A stretch of DNA of 62,000 nucleotides from Glandiceps talaboti (Eukaryota > Hemichordata > Enteropneusta > Spengelidae): NCBI RefSeq assembly GCF_964340395.1, contig NC_135570.1, forward strand, positions 1,372,501-1,434,500. The letters are read 5' to 3'. How positions within the stretch are numbered: position 1 is the stretch's first letter; the number at the start of each line of letters is the position of its first letter. The position numbers were made by a program, and so were the translations under genes. The notes beneath the pieces are model-generated. The model was not told the DNA's origin, did not search any database, and saw only the letters and a list, made by a program, of their open reading frames with translations. This document shows, piece by piece, positions 50,550 to 62,000 of this stretch.

Positions 50550-52313
50550 CATACCACTAGCTTGTGGTCGTTAATTTCTTTTTAGTAAGCACATAGGACA
50601 TTGTGCTCAGCACATCCCCATAATAAAAAATGAAAATTAATTAAAAGAGTAAACAGAAATAAAAAAAGAAAGAAAGATATAACTATTAAGTATATTACCC
50701 TTTCCATATAATATGTATGCAAAATGTTTTTATTACTTTATATTGCCCAAATCATATTGATGTCCTTGAAAGATAGCAAATCGCCTGATATTTACTATGC
50801 TGTTACAGCTTGGGCCTATCAGGCGTGAATTCAAGCGGCCTGCAGTAAAGTGATAAGAATGGAATGAAACATCTGTCTGTTCAACTACCCCGGCAGGGAT
50901 GTGGTGAGATTGCAAGTAACCATTATGTCGGCGACAAATTAGATTATCCTTAGTCCTTCCCTTGCACCTGGTGATTATAAGTTTTTTTGACATGCAGACC
51001 AGCGATAGCCATCCAATAATGATAACATATCTTGTTGTATTTTGTTGCTATGGGTTATCTTATCTATATTTAAGAAGGATAAAAATAGTTCATCTCAGCT
51101 GCAAATACAGGAAACACAATATTGAAAAACCAAAATAGTTGTAGCCTCTAATTTATACAATCTATGAAGTGTTATCAACTCTATCTAAAGAAATTGTTGG
51201 CTTCCGCCTAAGAGACGAGCTAAGGTGTTACAGGATTATTCAAATGACATTCAGTATTTGTGAGTTCAGAGAATTTCGAAATTGATAAGGACCAGCCTTG
51301 CAATATACAATTTGGTAACTCAATAAACGTTCAGCTAAGCTGCCATATAGCACATATACTCATATGTCCACACTATAGCACACTGGTGGTTTATACCTGG
51401 CTACACTCATTCAAATCATATACACATAATGAAGTTTGAGAAAGGGCTTAAGGTATCTTCTGCAGATTTTCAAGTACTGAACCTTAGTAATAGCTTGTGA
51501 TGTATCTGATTGTAAAACGTGTACTGAATATAGGATCAACGCACTTTCATCAACTCAAAGAAATGACGAATTAAATTCTATACAAAACTCATCTTTGTAA
51601 CCTCTCTAATCATCGAATTCTCCAAGTTTAAGAGTGTGCGTAACCGCTCTGTCTACTGTCACATTGGGACTGATTACTTGTCCGCTTTTAAGTTTATGAC
51701 AGACATTTTCAGATTTATTTCCGTAAGGGATTATTTCGATTATTTAAAGTTTCCCAAAGTAGTTTTTTTAATTATAGTGTTTTGATTGACTTCATTTATA
51801 CTTTATATTTGGTATGCTGTTATGTAAATGTAACAGCACAAACTGGTTTTTCGAGAGACTATAAATATGGAAAAGATAAGAGCTGTCACAAACTGTTGGT
51901 GTATAATCAGATAAAATCATACTGTTTCGCATAAATCAGACTGCTAATCCAGAGTTATGGCCGTTCTTTTTGACCGATGTTGTTAAAGGTAAAAAATATC
52001 AATACTTTTCGACATATGAATTTGTGAAAGTTGCAGTAAGAATTGTGATTTATAGACGAAAAAAAGTCATTTTTGATAAATGAAAAAGTGGCAAAATATA
52101 TAAATGATGCATGGGATTGTAACCATGACAACGTGGAGACATTAATCATCTATCTAGTCAGTTCATCAACGTTTTGTTAATATCTTTGATAAACACTGAC
52201 AGTGATCAAATAACATAAAGGTTGTTTGTCACGCTGTTGTCACATTCCGGAATCACTATAATGCCTTACTGAGTCCAAATAAGAAGGAAATCTTGTCAAC
52301 ACTGAATTTATGT

Positions 52314-52314
<1 letters not shown>
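50548..52314. other. Noncoding, no recognised gene
   Basis: This is unique AT-rich DNA. The 86-codon - strand frame at 50733-50993 has two Cys-poor, Arg/His-rich stretches but no recognised domain. Confidence 0.5.

Positions 52315-52369
<55 letters not shown>
52315..52369. repeat. (GT)n microsatellite
   Basis: About 26 uninterrupted GT units, a potential Z-DNA-forming tract. Confidence 0.97.
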
Positions 52370-52370
<1 letters not shown>

Positions 52371-53217
52371 ATCAAACCTTTTAATATCCTGATTAACGAT
52401 TTTGCATATGATGAAGGCATTTAATAAGCTCGTGGTGTTATTTTTAATATTACACTGCAGTTAAATGAATTATTCACACATGCGCACGACTATTCTTCAA
52501 CTCGAGAAGCCACGGAACAAGCGTTCGTGCATGGGCAAAAAGAGGTTCTGGTCGAATCTCTGAATTGATTGTTTATTCACGGTACTTTCAAGGTAGGATG
52601 ACAAAACTTATCTAAATTACTATTACAAAGAAGGTAATATTTTCATTTCACCAATTCAACAGTTTCTTAGTTTAGCATGATTAGGTTTAGTTCACAAAGT
52701 CACAGGCAGCCAGTAGAAATGTAACATATTGCCATTGGTTTCCATAAAGTGAGCATATAATCGTTGCAGTTGGAAATTGCTGTAGACGTCCTGTGTTCTA
52801 CTTGGTGTCACCTTTATTAAAGTAAAAGAATGTCGTTGACTGACTTTTATAATTCCAGTGTGATAACTGAGGTAACAAAATGTCAAAAATATGTCTTTTT
52901 TTCACAGTCGTTCTGTTCTTGTAACCATAATTTGATTCATCTCTATTAATATTTTATAACCCAACTAAGAGCTTAGCCGAGGTTTTTTACAATATAAGAT
53001 TATTCCTTTAGGTTAATATCTTGTATATATTTGAGGGAGGACAAAGGGTATATCGTATTTCAAGGATCTAGGGGTTGCCTCCATAAATAAGTGATCGGTC
53101 ATGGCATTAACTTCAATAATTCAAACGCAAAATCTTCAATTTCATGGTAATCTTAGCTTTTGATGAATTGGCTTTTTGGAACAGCTTCAATATACAATAA
53201 ATTTGCATTTAATATTA
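52370..53217. other. Noncoding, no recognised gene
   Basis: This is unique AT-rich sequence without recognisable features. Confidence 0.5.
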
Positions 53218-53432
53218 TAATAGAACAATAGAATGGATTAATAGAACAATAGAATGAATTAATAGAACAATAGAACAAAGTAATAGAACAATACAGTACA
53301 TTAATAGAACAATAGAATGGATTAATAAAACAATAAAATAAATTAATAGAACAATAAAATAAATTACTAGAACAATACAATGAATTAATAGAACAATAGA
53401 ATAAAGTAATAGAATAAATAGAATAACAGTGA
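53218..53432. repeat. 21-bp minisatellite, about 10 copies
   Basis: The unit TTAATAGAACAATAGAATGG plus one base repeats about ten times with 1-4 substitutions per copy. Since 21 is divisible by three, the - strand stays open (53153-53380) as seven-residue repeats such as FYCSINP. This coincidence of period and frame is not evidence of a gene. Confidence 0.95.
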
Positions 53433-55429
<1,997 letters not shown>

Positions 55430-55496
<67 letters not shown>

Positions 55497-55650
55497 CGAA
55501 CGTACGTACGTACGTAAGGTACGTGTACGTACGTACGTACGTACGTACGTACGTACGTATGTATGTATGTATGTATGTATGTATGTATGTATGTATGTAT
55601 GTATGTATGTATGTATGTATGTATGTATGTATGTACGTACGCACGCGCAT
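55430..55650. repeat. Compound (GT)n-(CTGT)n-(ACGT)n-(GTAT)n microsatellite
   Basis: A GT run passes into nine CTGT units, then CCGAA and ACGT units with an AAGGTACGTG interruption (about 55516-55526), then about 19 GTAT units. It ends in ACGTACGCACGCGC. All overlapping open frames are artefacts. Confidence 0.97.
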
Positions 55651-57379
55651 TTTTGTGTGTGAGCGCGCTCGAATGTTCTTCTAACTGTGTGTAGATACTA
55701 TTCAGGCTGTCTATGTCTTCAATATTGAGTTTCACGATTGTTGAATATGTGCAGTATTGACATAGTGTCCTTATCTACTATACGATTGTCCTTTATTTAT
55801 GGATAGATCATTTCTTAGTAGCTTGTGTAAAATGTATGAAACTAGATGGTTATCATAAACCATTTAATTGCCTGGGGATTTTATGCTTGGCTTAGAAAGA
55901 CGTCTGACACACTGTATCTTGCATTATATATAGATGTGTTATCAATCAGTCATACCGAAGTTATAAATAAACAATAAATGACTCCTTGGAAGGAACAATT
56001 GACTGAAATCGTGCTGGGAAATCCCCCCGGAGTGCTTTGACAACGGGTATACACTTATCATATGTTACACCGGATGACAATAGATGCCGCAGTGGAAACA
56101 ATGAAACCTGACACAAAACACTGTTTGGTTCGGTACATATCTTATTAACATTGTCATTGTTTATCGTTTAGAGCAACAAACATCGATTCTTTGCGTCGAT
56201 AGTGAGCCATAATTATGCGATTAAAATGCGATTTAGCAATTTGTCTGGACAGATGATAAAATGTCGCAATGTTGATAATATTTTTGATGGGTAAGACATA
56301 TTGTGTAAGGTTTTATGATTTTCAAACCTGTTTACGGCGCTTACGTTGTATTCCGTTCAGTCAGTCTCTTATACCGTAGGCTTGTAACTGAAATTGCAAA
56401 AAGCTCTTAATACTTTGGTTTCAAAATCCCAACGCATACTTGCCCAATCAACTTGTCGTCACCGTGAATTATTCAACTGTATGCAGATGACAAACATATA
56501 AATGAAATGTATGCAGATGAACACACATCTCCACTGCACGTGTAGGAACAAACAGCTATGGTTTTGACATTACAGAAGGCATTCTACAGTCATTTTAGGT
56601 TTGTACGCAATACAAACGAAATAGGCTAGCAATCTCCGCTGAATTTATGATGAGTGTCTTTTGAGCAACATATTTAAAAAACTATGACAGTTTTACCAGA
56701 AGCTGTATAGATTATCCTGCTAGGTCATAATATTTTCTATAAAAACAGTCGTGCCTTTTCACAGGCGTAATATAGCTTCAGTGTCGTTTTAAGTCCAAGA
56801 ATGTGATAATTCGGAGACACCTAGTACACAGAACCTACCATATAAGCTCTGTACGGTCATGTGTTTAATGGGACTTTGAAACGTCCTCCAGGCCGGAAGA
56901 CTTTTCCACCCGGTTATCTCACACTTGTTGGTCTTATTTTAATAATGAAGAGGAGTCGAACGACATCAAAGGAAGCCGGATTGTAGCTATAGTTCTTGTC
57001 TGTCGCTGTTCTATAGTGTAAGCAATCACACGTTGCTTAACACAAATGATAACGAAGATTTTATAATGTCAATCTACTGTCAACGATCACGATAGCATGG
57101 AGGCTGCTCTGTATGTAGAAATATTGTAAATTCATTGTGATAAACAAAGGTCCAATGGATTAATGTGGAATCCTATTTTGTTTAAATATCTAGTGTAATG
57201 CTGGGTGATCAATATAAACAAAGACATAACACACTAAATAGATTCTTTCAACAATTAACAATTATCACTGACACTGTGGTTTCTTTGTTTATGAAGACAC
57301 CTTAGGTCTACATCACTAATGCCATGGTTAACTTGCCCTTGCTGTAATATCAGTTGAAATTGCTCGGTAAAAGGCGGCG
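55651..57379. other. Noncoding, no recognised gene
   Basis: This is unique sequence with no long open frame at all. No RNA gene was recognised. Confidence 0.55.
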
Positions 57380-58057
57380 CATATCAATGCATCGTTTTCT
57401 ACATATCAACTGAAAATTGTTGTCAATTTAAAACTAATTTGAAATGAGGAACACTACCTGCATTAATATATATTAAAACATGTATCATGCATATTATGGT
57501 AATAGGACCAAGAGGAGGAAATTAAAATCTAAATTCTGTTCTCTGGTCACAGTAGCACACTTCCAAGCTGCTTAATGATTCCCAATAATCAATAAAGCAT
57601 GGAAAAAATCACAGTACACACAGCAGAATTTATTTTTCTCATCATCAACTTAAAACATGTTGTCATTTGAAACTAATTTCGCAACGAGGAACATTGTTTA
57701 CATTGAATTGCATTCAAATATATACCAAGCACCCTTCATAGCTACTTATAGAGTAAATTTGATTTTAGAATTAGTGAGTCGTTCAACAGTATGATGATTC
57801 GAAGTAATTATAATCTGTTATAATGGTAATCAGCAAATCCAGTAGGACTTGCTGTTCTTTTGATGAATGGCAACAGTTTTACATCCTGTCCTGGACGCTT
57901 CTTCAGGGTGACTGGTGATCTGATGATAGATGATGGTTGGTGACACCTGACAGAGTAGAATTGTCATGTGATGATGAGAACTGTCGAGGAATTTTACTAA
58001 TTACAGTATTGAACGAGCCTGCCAGTGCAGGCAGTGTTCCTCATTTCAAATTAGTTT
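57380..58057. repeat. Repeat family with one direct and one inverted copy
   Basis: AAACTAATTTGAAATGAGGA plus ACACT at 57431-57455 is the exact reverse complement of 58033-58057. Pairing extends to 57462/58026 with one mismatch (31 of 32). A third, diverged, direct copy lies at about 57640-57690 (TCAACTTAAAACATGTTGTC ... AAACTAATTTCGCAACGAGG). It parallels 57401-57455 (TCAACTGAAAATTGTTGTCA ... AAACTAATTT). The ~600-bp region could be a small foldback element or a rearranged repeat. The 66-codon + strand frame (57937-58137) overlaps the inverted copy and is not convincing. Confidence 0.75.
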
Positions 58058-58255
58058 CAAGAGATTTGTCTCCTATAGATGGCGCTCCCTTAAATGGTAT
58101 ATGGAAACCTGAATCACTGGCGATGATAATAATATGAACATTCGTTGCGATACTAGAATATGCTTATCTGAAAATTAGTTGAGCGTGTTCAAGCATAATT
58201 CAACAGAAATTTAAACACCTGGTAATGAAAATATATTGCTTAGTATCACTCAAAT

Positions 58256-58314
58256 GTATTCATTCATTCATTCATTCATTCATTCATTCATTCATTCATT
58301 CATTCATTCATTCA
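58256..58314. repeat. (ATTC)n microsatellite
   Basis: About 14 uninterrupted ATTC units, the same motif class as 11635-11701. Confidence 0.97.
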
Positions 58315-59332
58315 TATTATGTATTATTTTCTTTAGCGCTGTTTATACTTTAACGGTTACCGTTTTAAAATGGATAGTTTGCTCGTAATTGTAAACGTAC
58401 GATGTAGGTTGGTGGCATTTACGAGCAATAAAATATTATTACCATTATTACAAAAACAGTTCAACGAGAATGATGGAATTCTGTCATTGCTAAGCAACAT
58501 TGCCGCAGTGATTCGCTTTACAGTATATGTTGTGACACCTCAACTTAATCGTAACAGTAATTACAGGTACCTTCCAAATCAGCTTATCAGTGACATATAT
58601 CATATGGGTTTTAAAAATAGTACAAAGACATGTTTAGGTCTTAATCTTAAAGCTTTCATCAATCGTACTTGCAATATTGCTTCTCAACACTTCATGTCAC
58701 TTGTTTCTCTTAGGATTGAGCCGATGGGTTTAAGATTAATTTAGGATGGGATAACATCTTTCAGGCTAAACAGACTTTGTAAACCGTTTGCAAATCTCTA
58801 AAGTAAATAAAGTGCATTAGGAACGGCCCAAATTTAATCATAGCAAACACACTTTTTTATTTGTGATTAACGATAAAAGCTAGATTTAATCTGATTTGTA
58901 AATTTTGCTAACTCCATTTGTAAAAGAAAACGGAATCAATTAGAGCAGCATCAGTTGCTCTTTGCCAGTCTTCCCTCTGGGTAATCTACCCGTACAAGTC
59001 AATTTAGTTGTAATATATAGCCTTCACATGTTCTCGCCTTTTTCAGACATTCTTTGGTTTCACACTTTTTACACAAGTTTCCTGGGTACATTTTACTGGG
59101 CTACGAATACCGTGTTTATTAATAATAAGTTCAACTCCAATTCTTGGATTCTATATCAAGCCCTAAAATATCGATCCAAGTTAAATCCCTAACCAACTCA
59201 GCATTTGTTGTACGACATAGTATGATATATTCACATACACATGTGTCGTCCTACTTACGTCAGACACAATGTCTAGTATAACCGGACACATCCATGGTTA
59301 TATTCCCTTCAGTTATATATTATATATATATC
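58315..59332. other. Contains the longest non-repetitive open frame outside the LINEs; status unknown
   Basis: 58370-58744 (+) is open for 124 codons from an ATG (starts MDSLLVIVNVRCRLVAF). It follows a short AT-rich segment after the (ATTC)n array. It is not low-complexity, has no domain, signal peptide or membrane segment I recognise, and lacks obvious splice or polyadenylation context. In DNA this AT-rich a frame of this length is expected a few times per window by chance. I would not call it a gene without transcript or comparative support. Confidence 0.25.
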
Positions 59333-59645
59333 GTGGAGTCATGATGGGAGAATGGTTAGAGTGGCCGGCTTGGAATCTGCTGGTTCGAGCCCCATCGCTG
59401 CCGTTTGTTTGTGAGTGGCTAAAGTCCTTGGGCAAGATTTGAACCATGATTGTGCCTCAGTCAATCCAGCTATATAATTGGGGACCTGGTAGGATGTAGG
59501 TTGTAATATGAATGCTTTAATCCTATGTAATTATGTACTTATAGAGGCTGCAATGGATTGTATTGTGTGCCGATTTAGATCTGAGCCAGGGGTAATAAAT
59601 ATAAAGCGCTATGTCTGTCAGCACAGAGCGGGAAAATGTCATTTT
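59333..59645 (+). mobile_element. tRNA-derived SINE, near full length
   Basis: The head at 59335-59405 looks like a tRNA gene. It has an A-box-like TGGTTAGAGTGG (59353-59364) and a perfect B box GGTTCGAGCCC (about 59381-59391, consensus GGTTCGANNCC), spaced as in Pol III internal promoters. A central domain follows: TGGCTAAAGTCCTTGGGCAA, GATTTGAACC, TGTGCCTCAGTCAATCCAGC, then GGGGACCTGG. A 3' part holds GAGCCAGGGGTAATAAATAT and AAAGCGCTATGTCTGTCAGC (about 59581-59622). The central domain recurs at 44768-44830 (antisense) and, weakly, at 18342. The head cannot fold as a functional tRNA and there is no gene-like flanking. Exact 3' end is uncertain. The SINE superfamily is not assigned. Confidence 0.88.
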
Positions 59646-60072
59646 GCTGCTTTGTCAATGACATTGGTTAATGATGAATGTCTGCTGTATACAAGGAGTA
59701 AGGCTGAATTGTAAAGTCGACAGCCAAGAAAAGACGGATACATCGATTGATATGTAATTTATTCACTTTTACAATGTACCCAATGTTTGATATATTGGTT
59801 CAGTAACCTGACGAATCATGATTGAAGTTAATCATCCTGGGTATACGTGATGAAATCTGAAAGTACTATGTGATATTGCTCCTTGACCGTGTATGACGAC
59901 TTAAACCTCGTTACATGACATTTTAACAAAGCTAATGTTTTTGATTTGTAGAGAAACCATGGTTTCCTTTACAGTCAATTGATTCAGAATTCAAAATGTG
60001 GAATGCAACGGAATGTAGTATAGTATATAGTGCAGTGAAGCAGTGCGTGTTGGTCATATATCTGCTCCATAT

Positions 60073-60116
<44 letters not shown>

Positions 60117-62000
60117 GTGTCGCACCCATGTTCTTAATTATCTTTTATTAAAAACTTTGTAATGGAACTATTTCAATTTCAGGTCACTTGCTTAAATTGT
60201 TGACAACGGCACGGCCACTGTATGTGCTAGAACATCTGTTGGGTAGCTTATATTGTCAATGCATATTGCACTCAATAATGTAAGAGTATACTAAACATTG
60301 TGTTCTCAGGTCATATAAAAGGTCAATCACGTGTATCTGTAACTGAACGATGCCATTTGCTCATTGGATTACTGTTTCGTGGTCTTTGTCAACCAGAACT
60401 TTTAATAAATTTTAAATTGACTGATCTATATTCAACGAAACTACTTAATGTACGCCAGGTCCGTACGAGTTCGTACTGGTCACTGAGACGGCCTTGTCGA
60501 TGTCCTGCCCAGCTGACACCTCTCAGATAACATAACTACTACAGCTATCGACATGTGTCGACGTTTTGAAAGGAATATCTTCCAACTCTCCTTACCGACA
60601 CTTTATCTGCACATATATGACGTATAAGACCGCCATTCTTACCACTAGAGCATATCATGTACTGAAAATAATTGAAGTGGATACTTCACTACATTAGTAG
60701 TTGGCAGGTTGAAAGTACATTTCAGCTTTGAAATGTTCTAATATTGTTTTCCTCCAAATTAAATACGATATTAATTACGTTACATATGTTTAAGGTGTAT
60801 CCATCGATAATTCATTATACCCCATCTTCTGCTGAATTGTATATTAATCATATATCTCAACTTAAATAGCCACACAGCAAAAAACTTCCCTCTCAATTAT
60901 GTTTATACATATGTGACTTGTTACAGTTTTGAATACGTTTGCAAATACATTGATACAGACTGACGCCAAAACCAAATAGGATTACATGATTTGTAGCAAC
61001 GTAATTCATAAAACTAACAATATATTGCCCCCAAATGTCGATATTTGGCACGCTAATCGACAATTAAGCTGTATGATTTAACTTATGTTTACAAACTGAT
61101 TTATTGATACTTGTCGCACGCTTGTTTCCATTTTTGTTAACAACGAAATAATGTCATGCCAACACCGTGTGTTATATACCAACGTGACATTTAAAGGGCA
61201 TTAAAGTGTTGCTGAAACTATGATCAATTCATTAGGGATGTTTTATTAGTAAAGCCTGGGGAACATTATTGTTTGCATGTATGCGTCTTTTCTGAAAAGA
61301 AATATGAAACCGGACTTCTTAGCAGTCGACATTTCCATAATGTCCATGAGCTCTGTGTAGACGCAAATTGAAGCCTGGGAAGTAAATGAATGGCTTAAAA
61401 TTGTGACCGTTTTAGTCACATTGGCGAACACACTCTTGTGTTGTGAATGTTTTTAATTAGTCTCATGAATAGATTTTTAGACGTCTTCAAAAAGTGACGT
61501 CATGCAAGGTACGTACACGTACGTATCCGATTACAATACAGAAGTATAAATAGTTTATATGGGTTGCATGTATAGTAATACATGTCATTTTTGTATTATT
61601 TGTTCTTGGGCGATCGAAAATGCGACTGTGTATTTCGCATTTCACAATTCCGTTATGACATATCCACTGCTATGTTTAAGGATCAAATTTATGTCTTTTC
61701 CACATTTCACTTAAAAGTTTATGTGCCTTTAAACCGCATTCCATGAAATTCCGATTGTAGTTTCAGGCCAAATAAATAAAATTATGTGTTTTTGGTAACC
61801 CGGTAACCCGACCCTAAACATCTTATATACAAACAAAAGGTAAAATGGTGAGAATTTTCTTGCCAAAGTATCTATGGTCAATTCATTTTCAAGTCTTTAA
61901 AAAAATTAAGTTGAATTTACACAATACAGGCTGCATATTGTGTTTGTCTTCTTTACCTGTGATAGTTTGATGACGTGTAAAAGAAGTAAATGAAGACAAT
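59646..62000. other. Noncoding, with a (TA)n tract and a possible CRE/TATA pair
   Basis: A short (TA)n run lies at about 60083-60110. At 61495-61502 a CRE octamer TGACGTCA is followed by the near-palindrome GTACGTACACGTACGTA (61510-61526) and a TATA-box-like TATAAATA at 61545-61552. This could be a core promoter, but the matches are short and no coding frame follows before the window ends. Open frames of 61-76 codons (60300-60530, 61246-61431) have no motif. Confidence 0.45.

Noticed and set aside
58370-58744. 124-codon non-repetitive + strand frame as a gene
   Set aside because: The length is compatible with chance in AT-rich DNA of this size, and there is no domain, splice or polyadenylation support. 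It is kept only as an uncertain note.
59335-59405. Functional tRNA gene
   Set aside because: The A and B boxes are present, but the sequence does not form a proper cloverleaf and is continuous with a SINE body and 3' domain.

Overview
This window is AT-rich eukaryotic nuclear DNA, and it reads as an intergenic or intronic stretch of an animal genome. I found no convincing host protein-coding exon, tRNA, rRNA or snRNA gene on either strand. Three things point to an animal, most likely a marine invertebrate: very dense, long compound microsatellites (TGTA, CTGT, CA, GA, CAC/CTA, AATAC); decayed non-LTR retrotransposon (LINE) 3' ends; and a tRNA-derived SINE. The sequence alone does not fix the phylum. 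A non-vertebrate deuterostome or a lophotrochozoan would both fit.

Layout. 1-12.4 kb: noncoding DNA with microsatellites at about 1.0, 4.7, 6.8, 9.3 and 10.1 kb, a 45-bp dispersed block (5770 and 10745), and a 233-bp MITE-like element with perfect 33-bp terminal inverted repeats (10843-11075). 12.47-13.80 kb: a 5'-truncated, frameshifted LINE fragment on the + strand, with an 82-bp tandem duplication at its 5' edge. 14.7-17.5 kb: CA, CAC and CTA microsatellites. 18.3-20.0 kb: a cluster of old interspersed repeats. 24.73-30.22 kb: a large inverted-repeat structure. Its two ~0.71-kb arms look roughly 95% identical by eye and flank about 4 kb of spacer. That spacer holds a (CT)n tract, a MITE-like element (26.3-26.5 kb), an 86-bp tandem duplication and a dispersed repeat. 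31.8-38.9 kb: four large microsatellite blocks, including a 446-bp AATAC array. 41.5-45.5 kb: second copies of families seen earlier (a 171-bp tandem duplication, 'CCAAACCTGGTACAAAT' repeats, a SINE fragment and the MITE-like family in opposite orientation). 48.64-49.53 kb: a second LINE 3' end, on the - strand. 50.2-55.7 kb: repeats, TA and GT tracts and a 21-bp minisatellite. 57.4-58.1 kb: an inverted/direct repeat family. 59.33-59.65 kb: the best-preserved SINE, with Pol III A/B boxes.

No genes here can be said to work together. The coding-like content is dead retrotransposon sequence, and most open reading frames are translations of microsatellites. The most interesting structure is the long inverted repeat at 24.8-30.2 kb. 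After that come the paired, previously unnamed repeat families whose copies within this one window define each other.
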